From: Rhizobiales bacterium TNE-4 | Lineage (GTDB): Bacteria > Pseudomonadota > Alphaproteobacteria > Rhizobiales > Beijerinckiaceae | Direction of reading: 5' to 3' | Length of the DNA stretch: 64,000 nucleotides | NCBI GenBank assembly: GCA_019083985.1 | Contig: JAHRCV010000003.1 | Coordinates: forward strand, 186,001 to 250,000 | Part shown: in pieces, positions 40,345-48,692 of the stretch | How positions within the stretch are numbered: the first letter of the stretch is position 1 | Layout: each line of letters opens with the position of its first letter | Position numbers and translations under genes: made by a program | Notes under the pieces: generated by a model | Databases searched by the model: none | What the model was told of the DNA's origin: nothing | Seen by the model: only the letters and a program-made list of their open reading frames with translations

Positions 40345-41057
40345 TGCGCGAAATCGTATTCGATACGGAAACGACGGGGCTTGATCCCGCCACCGGTGAT
40401 CGTGTTGTCGAAATCGGCTGCGTCGAATGCATCAACCATGTGCCGACCGGTGAAGTTTTTCACGTTTATATCAATCCCGAACGCGACATGCCGGAAGCGG
40501 CCTTCAAAGTACACGGGTTGTCGAGCGATTTTCTCCGCACCAAACCGGTCTTTGCCAGCATTGCCGAAGATTTCGTCAAATTTGTCGGCGACGCCAAGCT
40601 CGTCGCCCATAATGCATTCTTCGATTTAGGCTTCATCAATGCCGAATTGAGCCGCCTCGGCTATGCGCCCATTGATGCGAGCCGTATCGTTGACACGCTG
40701 GCTTTGGCGCGAAAGAAAAATCCGTTCGGACCGAATTCGCTCGATGCGCTTTGCGCGCGCTATGGCATCGACAATTCCCGCCGCACTAAACATGGCGCAT
40801 TGCTCGACGCTGAAATTCTGGCGGAAGTCTATCTTGAGATGATGGGCGGCCGGCAAACCGGGCTCGATCTCGCCGCCGAGATCGTTGTTGCTGGCGTCAC
40901 GACCGATACGCTGGGTGGATCACCAAGCCGCGCGCGGCCTGTCGCTCTTCCCTCGCGCCTCACACCAGCGGAAATGGCAGCGCATGCTTCTTTCGTCGCG
41001 TCGCTGGGCGAGCAGGCGGTGTGGAAAAATTATATCGCCGACGAAGCGGCCCAATAA
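40344..41057 (+). CDS. dnaQ: DNA polymerase III epsilon subunit (3'-5' proofreading exonuclease)
   Basis: A 237-residue DEDDh exonuclease: ExoI FDTETTGLDP near residues 6-15, ExoII VAHNAFFDLGFINAEL and ExoIII with HGALLDAEILAEVY (His and Asp), and a C-terminal tail that binds the polymerase alpha subunit. ATG 40344 shares one base with the coaE stop (TGATG); the GTG at 40341 is an alternative adding one residue. It ends the rightward origin-side operon at a strong terminator. Confidence 0.94.
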   Translation: MREIVFDTETTGLDPATGDRVVEIGCVECINHVPTGEVFHVYINPERDMPEAAFKVHGLSSDFLRTKPVFASIAEDFVKFVGDAKLVAHNAFFDLGFINAELSRLGYAPIDASRIVDTLALARKKNPFGPNSLDALCARYGIDNSRRTKHGALLDAEILAEVYLEMMGGRQTGLDLAAEIVVAGVTTDTLGGSPSRARPVALPSRLTPAEMAAHASFVASLGEQAVWKNYIADEAAQ

Positions 41058-41058
41058 A

Positions 41059-41088
41059 AAACCCGCCCGGTTTACACCGGACGGGTTT
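41059..41088. terminator. Bidirectional terminator between dnaQ and secB
   Basis: A 12-bp stem with one mismatch (41059-41070 with 41077-41088, loop TTTACA) lies between the convergent dnaQ and secB. The minus-strand side runs into six T residues, so it mainly serves secB; the plus-strand side has a short TTT. Confidence 0.8.
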
Positions 41089-41109
41089 GAACGAGACGAA
41101 GCAGACGAT

Positions 41110-41604
41110 TTAGGCGTTAGCCGGGTTCGGTGTCTGTGCATCGGCAAGACGCTGGCGATAAAGCGCAGCGAAATCGATCGGATCGATGAAGAGCGGCGGG
41201 AAGCCACCATTGCGGACGCAATCAGCAACGATCTGGCGCGCGAACGGGAACAAAAGGCGCGGGCATTCGATCATGATCACCGCATGCGCCGTTTCCTGCG
41301 GGATGTTCTGCAGGCGGAAAATGCCGGCATAGATCAATTCGAAATTGAAAAGGAGGCCTTCGCCTTCGCCTGCTTTGCCTTCCAGCGTCAGCTCGACTTC
41401 GTAATCGGTGGCCGACAGCGGCTGCGCATTCACATTGACCGTAATGGCAATGTTGGGCGATTGGTTCTGCGGCTGCAGCGAGCGCGGCGCATTCGGATTT
41501 TCGAAGGACAGGTCCTTGATATATTGGGCGAGCGCATTCAGAGCCGGCGCTTCTTCGCCTTGCGGCACGCCATTGCCATTTTCACCTGCCATCATCGTCT
41601 CCAT
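41110..41604 (-). CDS. secB: Protein-export chaperone SecB
   Basis: The 164-residue product shows the SecB core: [17 protein letters not shown], the beta-strand [83 protein letters not shown]. SecB holds unfolded precursors for SecA. ATGs at 41595 and 41592 are good alternative starts because GGAG precedes them. secB is convergent with dnaQ and divergent from timA, the usual rhizobial arrangement. The 227-base gap to timA shows nothing distinct. Confidence 0.95.
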   Translation of the reverse strand: METMMAGENGNGVPQGEEAPALNALAQYIKDLSFENPNAPRSLQPQNQSPNIAITVNVNAQPLSATDYEVELTLEGKAGEGEGLLFNFELIYAGIFRLQNIPQETAHAVIMIECPRLLFPFARQIVADCVRNGGFPPLFIDPIDFAALYRQRLADAQTPNPANA

Positions 41605-41831
41605 ACCGGCCGAAGCCGTGATTTGAGGAACCGGGCGAGCCGGACTGAGGCGCGCCTAGCATGAAGAGCGGGCATGCGACAAGCGCAGCCGCCCGGTTGA
41701 AGCCGGAGCCTGAAGGATCGAACGCGGAGACTGGATCAGGGCACCGCCCTATCCATATTATGCTTCAGACGTTCCCGTTGTATAAGCGGGAAAACAGGCC
41801 CGCCGGCAGGCGGGGCAAAAGAGGCACTGCA

Positions 41832-42521
41832 ATGGACGTCACAACTCTCGTTTTCATGGGCTTGGCCGCTGTCGTGATCTGGCGCCTTTGGGCGGTGTTG
41901 GGCACCCGCACCGGCCAGGAGCAGATTCCGCCAAGCCGTTTCTCGCGCCGTCCGGAGCCCCTGCCCGAATCGCCTGCCGAATCTGGGACAATCCTCAATC
42001 ATCCCGCCCATGAGCCAGATCCTGAAGTGATCAAGCCGCGCTGGGCCGGTATTGCCGAGCCTGATAGCGATGTCGCCCATGGCCTGTCGGCCATTGCCGC
42101 GGCTGATCCGAGCTTCGACGCCAAGGAGTTCTTGGAAGGGGCCCGTGGCGCTTATGAAATGATCGTGACCGCTTTTGCCGGCGGCGATCGCAACATGCTG
42201 CGCGATCTCCTGTCGCGGGACGTTTTCGAAGGTTTTGCTGCGGCCATTGCCGATCGCGAACAGCGGGGGGAGACAGTCGAGACCACTTTCGTCTCAATCG
42301 ACAAGGCAACGATCCAAGAGGCCGAACTGCGGGGCCGCTCAGCGCAGATCACGGTGCGCTTCCAGTCGAAGCTCATCAGCGCCACCCGCGACCGGCAGGG
42401 CACCATTGTTGATGGTGCGGCCGACAAGGTAGTCGATGTCACCGATATCTGGACTTTCGCGCGCGATACTGGCCAGCGCGACCCGAATTGGAAGCTGATC
42501 GCCACTGAATCGGGCCAGTGA
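41832..42521 (+). CDS. timA: Tim44-domain protein TimA
   Basis: A 229-residue protein with one N-terminal transmembrane helix (VTTLVFMGLAAVVIWRLWAVL), a Pro- and Glu-rich linker, and a C-terminal Tim44/TimA-like domain from about 105: DPSFDAKEFLEGARGAYEMIVTAFAGGDRNMLRDLLSRDVFEGF, ending DVTDIWTFARDTGQRDPNWKLIATE. Alphaproteobacterial TimA is an inner-membrane relative of mitochondrial Tim44. ATG 41832 gives the expected N-terminus. It overlaps the mltA start (GTGA). Confidence 0.9.
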   Translation: MDVTTLVFMGLAAVVIWRLWAVLGTRTGQEQIPPSRFSRRPEPLPESPAESGTILNHPAHEPDPEVIKPRWAGIAEPDSDVAHGLSAIAAADPSFDAKEFLEGARGAYEMIVTAFAGGDRNMLRDLLSRDVFEGFAAAIADREQRGETVETTFVSIDKATIQEAELRGRSAQITVRFQSKLISATRDRQGTIVDGAADKVVDVTDIWTFARDTGQRDPNWKLIATESGQ

Positions 42522-43597
42522 CCGCGTCGCCTTTCGGCCCCGGCGGCGCGCGGCTCGAACCGCGCGCCTTCTCCACGCTTCCCGGCTGGGCGGTCGATGA
42601 TCACGCGGCGGCTTTCGCCGCCTTTCGCCGCAGCGCCACCCATCATGTGAATGCCGAACCGGCCCTCAGGCAGGGTCTGGCGCCTGATCCCGCTCTCATC
42701 GCCGCCTTTACGGCTGCTTTGGCGTGGGCTGGCACGCCAAAAGCCTTTTTCGAGACCCAGTTCACCCCTTTTGCCATCCGGCCCGAGACTGGCGCTGGCT
42801 TCCTCACCGGTTATTACGAGCCAGAATTGTCAGGCTCGCTCATCCCTCATCCCGATTATCCCGTGCCCGTCCTCGCCCGCCCATCGGGTCTCGTCACCGT
42901 GCCACAAGGTGGAACGCCGCCCGCGCCGCTCGATCCGTCCCTTCAAAGCTACATGGCAACACCGCAAGGCCCTGCCGCCGCGCCTGACCGTGCCGATATT
43001 GAAGACGGCGCCTTTGGCGGTCAGGGGCTGGAAATCGCTTGGCTCAGAGATCGCGTCGATCTCTTCTTCATGCATGTGCAGGGATCAGCCCGCCTGAAAT
43101 TGCCCGATGGCGGCACAGCGCGCCTTGTCTATGCCGGGCGCAATGGCCATCCCTATACCTCGATTGGCCGGGTCATCGTTCAAGAAGGTCATCTCCCGCT
43201 CGAACAAGCCACGCTGGCTCCTTTGAAGGATTGGCTTCGTCGTCATCCGGCCGAAGCGCGCCGGATCATGCGGCTCAATCGCTCCTATATATTCTTCAGC
43301 GTGGACAAGACATTGGCACCAGAGGATGGACCCATCGGTGCGGCTGGCCACCCGCTGATACCGTTGCGCTCCATCGCGGTCGATCGCACGCTATGGCCCT
43401 ATGGCATGCCCTTCTTCATCACGGCCGATGGTGATCTGCCCTCCAATCGCCTCTGGATCGCGCAAGATACGGGCTCGGCGATCGTCGGGCCCGCCCGGGC
43501 TGATCTCTTTTTTGGTGCGGGCGAAGTGGCTGGCTTGCAGGCGGGCGCCGTCCGGCATAGGGCGGAGATGATCGTGCTTTTGCCGAGGACCTTATGA
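42518..43597 (+). CDS. mltA: Membrane-bound lytic murein transglycosylase A (MltA, 3D domain)
   Basis: The 359-residue product has the MltA layout: FLTGYYEPELSGSL near residue 90, then the insert domain with LDLFFMHVQGSARLKLPDGG-type sequence (here VDLFFMHVQGSARLKL), and the C-terminal 3D barrel NRLWIAQDTGSAIVGPARADLFFG with its catalytic Asp. It cleaves peptidoglycan to anhydro-muropeptides. No clear signal peptide or lipobox follows the GTG start at 42518, so export may use an internal region or an upstream start is hidden; this is unusual. It is coupled to timA and smr. Confidence 0.88.
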   Translation: MTASPFGPGGARLEPRAFSTLPGWAVDDHAAAFAAFRRSATHHVNAEPALRQGLAPDPALIAAFTAALAWAGTPKAFFETQFTPFAIRPETGAGFLTGYYEPELSGSLIPHPDYPVPVLARPSGLVTVPQGGTPPAPLDPSLQSYMATPQGPAAAPDRADIEDGAFGGQGLEIAWLRDRVDLFFMHVQGSARLKLPDGGTARLVYAGRNGHPYTSIGRVIVQEGHLPLEQATLAPLKDWLRRHPAEARRIMRLNRSYIFFSVDKTLAPEDGPIGAAGHPLIPLRSIAVDRTLWPYGMPFFITADGDLPSNRLWIAQDTGSAIVGPARADLFFGAGEVAGLQAGAVRHRAEMIVLLPRTL

Positions 43598-44184
43598 GCC
43601 GCCGCCGGACTTTGACACAGGGAGAACGCGCGCTCTGGACCTATGTCACGCGCCATGTGTCACCTTTCGCTGCCAAAATTACGGTGTCGGAAGACGAGCA
43701 AGCCTTGCTCGCGGCGGAAATCGCACCGCCTCCGCCACCTCAGCCAAGGGGGAAAAAAGCCAAGGCTGTTGTGGCCCCTCCGCCTTCTCCCTCTCCGCCG
43801 CCCAAGCCGCCCGCCCCGCCACCACTTGTGCCGCTCGAGCGACGTCTGCGGCAGCGGCTTTCGCGCGGCACGCATCCGATTGAGGCGGTGCTTGATTTGC
43901 ACGGCCTGCGGCAAGAGGAGGCCCATCACCGCCTGCGTGGTTTTCTGCGCTCTGCCCAAGCGGGCGGCGCGGCCGTCGTTCTGGTTGTAACCGGCAAGGG
44001 CGGCGCTGCAGTTGATGCCATGCCTGGTCATCCCGGCGAACGTGGCGTCCTGCGTCGCGTTGTTCCGCATTGGCTCCGGATGCCTGATCTGCGCGGGATC
44101 GTGCTCGGTTTCGAAGAAGCCGCGCAACATCATGGCGGCGGTGGCGCGCTGTACATCCGTCTGCGCAAACGGCGCGAAGCATGA
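43594..44184 (+). CDS. Smr-domain protein (MutS2 C-terminal-like nuclease domain)
   Basis: A 196-residue protein with a proline-rich linker (about 45-85, runs of PPPP and PSPPPKPP) and a C-terminal Smr domain: IEAVLDLHGLRQEEAHHRLRGFL, VVLVVTGKGG, GVLRRVVPHWL and GGGGALYIRLRKR. Smr domains are nicking-type DNA or RNA endonucleases; targets here are unknown. It overlaps mltA and the following HTH gene by 4 bases each. Confidence 0.9.
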   Translation: MSRRRTLTQGERALWTYVTRHVSPFAAKITVSEDEQALLAAEIAPPPPPQPRGKKAKAVVAPPPSPSPPPKPPAPPPLVPLERRLRQRLSRGTHPIEAVLDLHGLRQEEAHHRLRGFLRSAQAGGAAVVLVVTGKGGAAVDAMPGHPGERGVLRRVVPHWLRMPDLRGIVLGFEEAAQHHGGGGALYIRLRKRREA

Positions 44185-44543
44185 CCCCCTTCGGCGAAAA
44201 ACTGCGGGCGCTGCGGGCTGAGCGCGGCATTTCCTTAGGCGAAATGGCGGAGGCGATCGGCGTCACGCCCACCTATCTTTCCGCGCTCGAACATGGCCGG
44301 CGCGGCCAGCCCAACTGGGTGTTCGTCCAGCGCGTCATCCATTTCTTCAACATCATTTGGGATGATGCCGAGGAATTGCAGCGCCTTGCTGACGTGTCCC
44401 ATCCACGCGTCACGGTCGATACGGCAGGGCTTGATCCACGCGCCACCTTGTTTGCCAATCGCCTCGCCCGCCGCATAGGCGAGCTTGATGGCGCCACGCT
44501 CGACGAGCTTCTCAAAACCATCGAGCCGAAAAAGCCGCGCTGA
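44181..44543 (+). CDS. XRE-family helix-turn-helix regulator
   Basis: A 120-residue protein whose first 70 residues are an HTH_3/XRE domain (FGEKLRALRAERGISLGEMAEAIGVTPTYLSALEHGRRGQPNWVFVQRVIHFFNI). The rest is short and helical. It is translationally coupled to smr, making timA-mltA-smr-xre one operon; the regulator may control this set or the adenosine kinase gene 64 bases downstream, but no operator was found. Confidence 0.88.
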   Translation: MTPFGEKLRALRAERGISLGEMAEAIGVTPTYLSALEHGRRGQPNWVFVQRVIHFFNIIWDDAEELQRLADVSHPRVTVDTAGLDPRATLFANRLARRIGELDGATLDELLKTIEPKKPR

Positions 44544-44607
44544 CCCTTTTCTTGACCTTGTCTCGCCAAGGTGCGAAGCGAAACCACGTTTTGAGGAGTG
44601 TTTATCG

Positions 44608-45609
44608 ATGGCCCATGCGCAATATGACGTGCTCGCCCTTGGCAATGCCATTGTCGATGTGATCGCCCGCACCGAAGATGATTTCCTGCTGGCACACAAT
44701 CTCGAAAAAGGGTCGATGCGTCTGATTGGCGAGCCGGAAGCCGAAACGCTCTACAAGGCCATGGGTCCGGCTCATATCGTCTCAGGCGGTTCTGCCGCCA
44801 ACACCGCTGTCGGTGTCGCTTCACTCGGTGCGCGCGCAGCCTTCATCGGCAAGGTGAAGGATGATGAAGTCGGCCATCTCTTTACGCATGACATTCGCGC
44901 GGCAGGCGTCGGCTTTGATTCTTCACCCGCGCTTGGTGGGCCTGCAACAGCCCGTAGTTTCATTCTCGTCACGCCCGATGGCGAGCGCACCATGAACACC
45001 TATCTCGGTGCGTGCCAGAATCTCACTGTGCTCGATATTGACGAGGCGCAGATTGCCGCGTCATCCATCGTCTATCTCGAAGGCTATTTGTGGGATCCGC
45101 CGGCTGCGAAGGACGCCTTCCGCAAAGCGGCCGCTGCTGCCCATAAGCACGGACGCAAGGTTGCGCTCACCCTGTCCGATTCATTCTGTGTCGATCGTTG
45201 GCGGGATGAATTCATCGATCTCATCCGCACGGGTACCATCGATATTCTCTTTGCTAATGAGCATGAATTGCGCGCGCTCTATGTTGCCGCCCGCACTGAG
45301 GATGCAATCGAAGCGTTGCGTGCTGAAAATGGGTTGCTCGCCGTCATCACGCGTTCGGAGCAAGGTTCGGTCGTTGTCACGCGCGAAGAGACCTTGGCCG
45401 TGCCCGTGTTCCCGATCAATGAATTGATCGATACGACAGGTGCAGGCGATCTGTTTGCCGCCGGCTTCATGGCGGGTTTGGCACAGGACAAATCCTATCG
45501 CGATTGTGCGCGTTTGGGTGCTTTGGCGGCGGCTGAAATCATTCAGCATCTCGGCGCCCGGCCGGAAAAGGATTTGGCAGCGCTCGCGGCGGAGAATGGC
45601 TTAGCGTAA
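44608..45609 (+). CDS. PfkB-family sugar/adenosine kinase
   Basis: The 333-residue ribokinase-family enzyme has the first PfkB signature GGSAANTAVGVASLGARAAFIGKVKDDEVG near residues 56-85 and the second, DTTGAGDLFAAGFMAGL, with the catalytic Asp near 280. Sequence GNAIVDVIARTEDDFL at the start matches bacterial adenosine kinases, which return adenosine to AMP. ATG 44608 is preceded by GAGGAG at 8-13 bases. The exact sugar or nucleoside is not proven. Confidence 0.88.
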   Translation: MAHAQYDVLALGNAIVDVIARTEDDFLLAHNLEKGSMRLIGEPEAETLYKAMGPAHIVSGGSAANTAVGVASLGARAAFIGKVKDDEVGHLFTHDIRAAGVGFDSSPALGGPATARSFILVTPDGERTMNTYLGACQNLTVLDIDEAQIAASSIVYLEGYLWDPPAAKDAFRKAAAAAHKHGRKVALTLSDSFCVDRWRDEFIDLIRTGTIDILFANEHELRALYVAARTEDAIEALRAENGLLAVITRSEQGSVVVTREETLAVPVFPINELIDTTGAGDLFAAGFMAGLAQDKSYRDCARLGALAAAEIIQHLGARPEKDLAALAAENGLA

Positions 45610-45687
45610 GCCGTTTTCTAAAATGGATGGATGCCGCGTTGCGCGAGGATAGTTTAGCGCAAGGCGGCAATCTATTTCTGCCAAGCC

Positions 45688-45972
45688 TCACGCCGCCCGA
45701 ATATCAAGCCGCAAGCCAAGTGCCCTCACAACGCCGAGAAATGTCGACAGACGTGGATCGCCGTCAGCAGACAATGCTTTGTAAAGGGCTTCTCGTGTCA
45801 CGCCAGCCTCTTCGGCGATTTTCGCCATGCCTTGCGCGCGGGCAATCACACCGAGGGCATGGGTGAGAAGCGCCGGATCATCCTCTTCAAGTGCCGCCTC
45901 GAGATAGGCAGCAACCGCGGCGGGCGTGTCGAGAACCTCCGCTGAATCCCATGGTGATATTGTGCGGGTCAA
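45688..45972 (-). CDS. HigA/COG3636-type antitoxin
   Basis: A 94-residue antidote protein: N-terminal WDSAEVLDTPAAVAAYLEAALEEDDPALLTHALGVIARAQGM and a C-terminal HTH AKIAEEAGVTREALYKALSADGDPRLSTFLGVVRALGL. It starts at TTG 45972 with GAGGTG about 6 bases upstream, one base after the toxin stop, so the pair is coupled, toxin first. It is expected to bind the toxin and repress the promoter through the palindrome at 46264-46283. It is a distant paralogue of the orphan protein at 2324-2629. Confidence 0.88.
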   Translation of the reverse strand: MTRTISPWDSAEVLDTPAAVAAYLEAALEEDDPALLTHALGVIARAQGMAKIAEEAGVTREALYKALSADGDPRLSTFLGVVRALGLRLDIRAA

Positions 45973-45973
45973 T

Positions 45974-46216
45974 TTACACCTCGTTCACTAGGTTCAGTGC
46001 GCGTGCAATGTCGGTCGCTTGCGATGATTTATCGCCACCACAGAGCAAAATGACGACCTCTCTCTGTCGCCGTACAAAATAGACGCGATAACCTGGACCA
46101 TAATCGATCCTTAATTCGCTGACGCCAGCGCCAACAGGGCGAACATCGCCTGCATTGCCATGCGCTAATCTGTCGATGCGTATTGCGATCCGTGCCACGG
46201 CGCGCCGATCACGCAA
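45974..46216 (-). CDS. RelE/HigB-type toxin, apparently lacking its normal start codon
   Basis: The 80-residue frame from TTG 46216 covers most of a RelE/ParE-superfamily toxin: RDRRAVARIAIRIDRLAHGNAGDVRPVGAGVSELRIDYGPGYRVYFV, then VVILLCGGDKSSQ. The homologous frame continues upstream as FTIQQTDVFRSWLREL, but between the in-frame stop at 46271-46273 and TTG 46216 there is no ATG, GTG or TTG; the position where the family starts reads GTA (46262-46264). TTG 46216 has no ribosome-binding site and would lose the first beta-strand. The gene may be poorly expressed or inactive. Such toxins cut mRNA on ribosomes. Confidence 0.75.
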   Translation of the reverse strand: MRDRRAVARIAIRIDRLAHGNAGDVRPVGAGVSELRIDYGPGYRVYFVRRQREVVILLCGGDKSSQATDIARALNLVNEV

Positions 46217-46263
46217 CTCGCGCAGCCACGACCGGAAAACATCCGTTTGCTGTATCGTGAATA

Positions 46264-46298
46264 CTGTGAACTATAGTTCACAGCATTCATGATGTCAA
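46264..46298 (-). promoter_or_regulatory. Sigma-70 promoter with overlapping 20-bp palindromic operator (toxin-antitoxin)
   Basis: On the minus strand TTGACA (46298-46293), a 17-base spacer and TATAGT (46275-46270) form a near-perfect promoter. The perfect palindrome CTGTGAACTATAGTTCACAG at 46264-46283 covers the -10 element. This is the expected layout for autorepression by the antitoxin. The predicted transcript start, about 46262-46264, falls at the GTA codon where the toxin should begin, leaving almost no leader. Confidence 0.8.
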
Positions 46299-46396
46299 TC
46301 AGGAGCGCTGTGTCGCCGCACGCTTCGCGAGGGTAAGCCGACAAGACAAAAAAAGATTCTCGTCATCGCGAGGAAGGCTAAGGTCCGTCACCGCAA

Positions 46397-46416
46397 TTCA
46401 TTTCGAATGAAATGAA
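46397..46416. repeat. Short AT-rich hairpin after nth
   Basis: TTCATTTC (46397-46404) pairs with GAAATGAA (46409-46416) around a four-base loop just past the nth stop. No T-run follows on the minus strand, so a terminator role is weak. The rest of 46299-46418 shows no gene. Confidence 0.4.
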
Positions 46417-46418
46417 AT

Positions 46419-47183
46419 TCAGGGTCCTTTTGTCTTCGGCTCGAAACGACAGAGATCGTTGATCGGGCAGCGCCAACATTCCGGCTTGCGCGCTTTGCAG
46501 ATGTAGCGGCCATGCAGAATGAGCCAATGATGCGCGTGCCGGCCGAAACGTGGTGGCACGATTTTTAAAAGGCCCAATTCCACCGCCAAGGGCGTTTTAC
46601 CCGGTGCAAGGGGAACCCGGTTTGAGACACGGAAGAGATGGGTGTCGACGGCGATGGTATGTTCGCCAAACGCCATGTTGAGTACAACATTGGCCGTCTT
46701 GCGGCCTACGCCCGGGAGCTTTTCGAGCGCGTCGCGGTCTTGCGGCACGACACTGCCATGTTCCGCGATTAATTGCTGCGATAAGAGAAAAACATTCTTC
46801 GCCTTCGTGCGGTAAAGCCCAATCGTCTTCACATAATCGCGGATCGCCTCTTCGCCGAGGGCGACCATTTTCTCTGGTGTGTCGGCAATCTTGAACAAAG
46901 CGCGCGTCGCTTTGTTCACCCCGGCGTCCGTCGCTTGTGCCGAGAGCACAACGGCAACAAGTAGCGTGAACGGATTGACATGTTCGAGCTCGCCCTTGGG
47001 CTCTGGCTCGATCGCCTCGAAACGACGGAAGACCTCAAACACCGCCTCGGGTGGCAAGGGTTTGGGCTGTTTCGTCCGTTTGGCAGCTGGTTTTCCTGCC
47101 ACTTTGGCCACCGATTTCGTGGCCGCTTTGGCGGTGGCGGCCTTGCTGCGGCCAGGTTTCACAGGGGGCTTTTTCGCGGGCAT
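46419..47183 (-). CDS. nth: Endonuclease III (Nth)
   Basis: The 254-residue DNA glycosylase/AP lyase has the helix-hairpin-helix LEKLPGVGRKTANVVLNMAFG with the catalytic Lys, the catalytic Asp in VDTHLFRVSNR, and a 4Fe-4S cluster motif C-x6-C-x2-C-x5-C in CKARKPECWRCPINDLC. It removes oxidised pyrimidines. An extra basic Lys/Ala-rich tail of about 35 residues precedes the core (KPPVKPGRSKAATAKAATK), a nonspecific DNA-binding feature by inference. ATG 47183 is chosen over 47225, which would overlap the divergent DUF2244 gene. Confidence 0.94.
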   Translation of the reverse strand: MPAKKPPVKPGRSKAATAKAATKSVAKVAGKPAAKRTKQPKPLPPEAVFEVFRRFEAIEPEPKGELEHVNPFTLLVAVVLSAQATDAGVNKATRALFKIADTPEKMVALGEEAIRDYVKTIGLYRTKAKNVFLLSQQLIAEHGSVVPQDRDALEKLPGVGRKTANVVLNMAFGEHTIAVDTHLFRVSNRVPLAPGKTPLAVELGLLKIVPPRFGRHAHHWLILHGRYICKARKPECWRCPINDLCRFEPKTKGP

Positions 47184-47223
47184 AGAAGAGATATAGTGGG
47201 CAAGTCTTCCCCCGGCCATATCC

Positions 47224-47736
47224 ATGACAGATCACGCGCTTTCCGACGATCCTTTTGCCAAACCGCTGTTTGCAGCGACCTTGCGGCCTTATCGCTCGCT
47301 CAAGGTTGAAGGCGCGCGTCTCATCATGGTGCTCGTCGCTTTGGCGAGCATCGTCGCGTCAATCCCTTTCATTGTTTTGGGCTTCTGGCCTGTCGCCGGT
47401 TTTTACGGCCTCGACGTGCTGCTGCTCTATTTCGCTTTTCGCGCCAATTTCGCGGCGGCCAAGGCCTATGAGGAAGTGCGCGTCAGTCCGCTCGAAGTGT
47501 CGCTGAAAAAAGTGAATCCCAAAGGCGAGGCGGTGGAATGGCGCTTCAACCCGATTTGGACGCGGGTGCATCGCGATGAACATGCCGAATTCGGCATTGA
47601 GCGCTTATGGCTCGCTTCGCGTGGACAGAGCGTCACGGTTGGCCGTTTTTTGCCGCGCGATGAAATGGCACGGTTCGGTGACCGGCTGGCCGCCGCTGTG
47701 GCGACCGCTCGGCAAGGCCATATTTTCAATCCTTGA
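47224..47736 (+). CDS. DUF2244 membrane protein
   Basis: A 170-residue protein with two adjacent transmembrane helices near residues 38-75 (IMVLVALASIVASIPFIVLGFWPVAGFYGLDVLLLYFAF) and a C-terminal beta-rich part (YEEVRVSPLEVSLKKVNPKGEAVEWRFNPIWTRV, GRFLPRDE). This matches the DUF2244 family of alphaproteobacteria, of unknown function and sometimes near cytochrome oxidase genes. It is divergent from nth and followed by the ada/ogt-type gene 69 bases on. Confidence 0.87.
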   Translation: MTDHALSDDPFAKPLFAATLRPYRSLKVEGARLIMVLVALASIVASIPFIVLGFWPVAGFYGLDVLLLYFAFRANFAAAKAYEEVRVSPLEVSLKKVNPKGEAVEWRFNPIWTRVHRDEHAEFGIERLWLASRGQSVTVGRFLPRDEMARFGDRLAAAVATARQGHIFNP

Positions 47737-47805
47737 GCGCAGGAAACGGGTGTCGGCGCACGCGGGCATCGGGCAAGGTCAAAAGCGTCACAAGGAGAGA
47801 TCCTC

Positions 47806-48684
47806 ATGCAAGCCGCTCTGACCGAACCCGATCCGGTGACCTTGCCTTCGGCCGATTATGATCATGTCCGTCGCGCGCTTGCCTTTATGACGGGGAATTG
47901 GCGCGATCAGCCATCGCTCGATGAGGTCGCGGCCCATCTTGGTCTCTCGGCAACCCATCTCAATCATATCTTCCGCCGTTGGGCGGGAATAACGCCGAAA
48001 GCGTTTTTGCAAGCGCTGACGCTTGATCATGCCCGCGCTTTGTTGCGCGCCAATGCGAGCCTGCTCGACACCGCTCTTGAGGTCGGCCTGTCTGGACCGG
48101 GTCGGCTCCACGATCTTTTCGTCACGCATGAAGCGATGTCGCCCGGCGAATGGAAAGCCAAGGGCGCGGGCCTCACTTTGGCCTATGGCTTCCACCCCTC
48201 GCCCTTCGGTGAGGCGATCGTGGTCACGACACCGCGCGGCCTCGCCGGTCTTGGCTTTGTTGATGGCGCCGACCGCCCCGCCGCGCTGGCTGACATGACG
48301 CGCCGCTGGCCGAATGCCCTTTTCAAGCCCGATCAGGTCGCAACGGCCGACGCGGCGCGCCAAGCGTTCGATCCGGCGGCGTGGCAATCGGGTCAGCCCT
48401 TGCGGGTCGTCTTCATTGGTTCGGATTTCGAAGTCCGCGTCTGGGAGACGCTGTTGCGGATCCCGATGGGGGCGGCGATCACCTATTCATCCATCGCTTC
48501 CCACATCGGCAAGCCCAAAGCGGCCCGGGCCGTGGGTGCTGCGGTCGGCCGTAACCCGATTTCCTTTGTCGTGCCGTGCCACCGTGTGATCGGATCGACG
48601 GGTGCGCTGACCGGCTATCATTGGGGGCTTACCCGCAAACAGGCGATGCTCGGCTGGGAAGCCGCCCGCGCCGGAACCGTCTGA
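47806..48684 (+). CDS. AraC-type HTH fused to O6-methylguanine-DNA methyltransferase
   Basis: In the 292-residue product, residues about 12-110 form an AraC HTH domain (DQPSLDEVAAHLGLSATHLNHIFRRWAGITPKAFLQALTLDHARALL) and residues about 120-290 an Ogt/Ada C-terminal methyltransferase with the acceptor cysteine in VPCHRVIGSTGALTGYHWG. It repairs O6-methylguanine by transferring the methyl group to that Cys. The Ada N-terminal zinc domain that senses methylphosphotriesters is absent, so it is an Ada-like protein without the classic sensor. It may regulate or only repair. Confidence 0.9.
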   Translation: MQAALTEPDPVTLPSADYDHVRRALAFMTGNWRDQPSLDEVAAHLGLSATHLNHIFRRWAGITPKAFLQALTLDHARALLRANASLLDTALEVGLSGPGRLHDLFVTHEAMSPGEWKAKGAGLTLAYGFHPSPFGEAIVVTTPRGLAGLGFVDGADRPAALADMTRRWPNALFKPDQVATADAARQAFDPAAWQSGQPLRVVFIGSDFEVRVWETLLRIPMGAAITYSSIASHIGKPKAARAVGAAVGRNPISFVVPCHRVIGSTGALTGYHWGLTRKQAMLGWEAARAGTV

Positions 48685-48692
48685 CCGAACTC

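Noticed and set aside
43725-43830. Tandem DNA repeat in the smr gene
   Set aside because: The pyrimidine-rich stretch simply encodes a proline-rich linker; no regular unit length was found.
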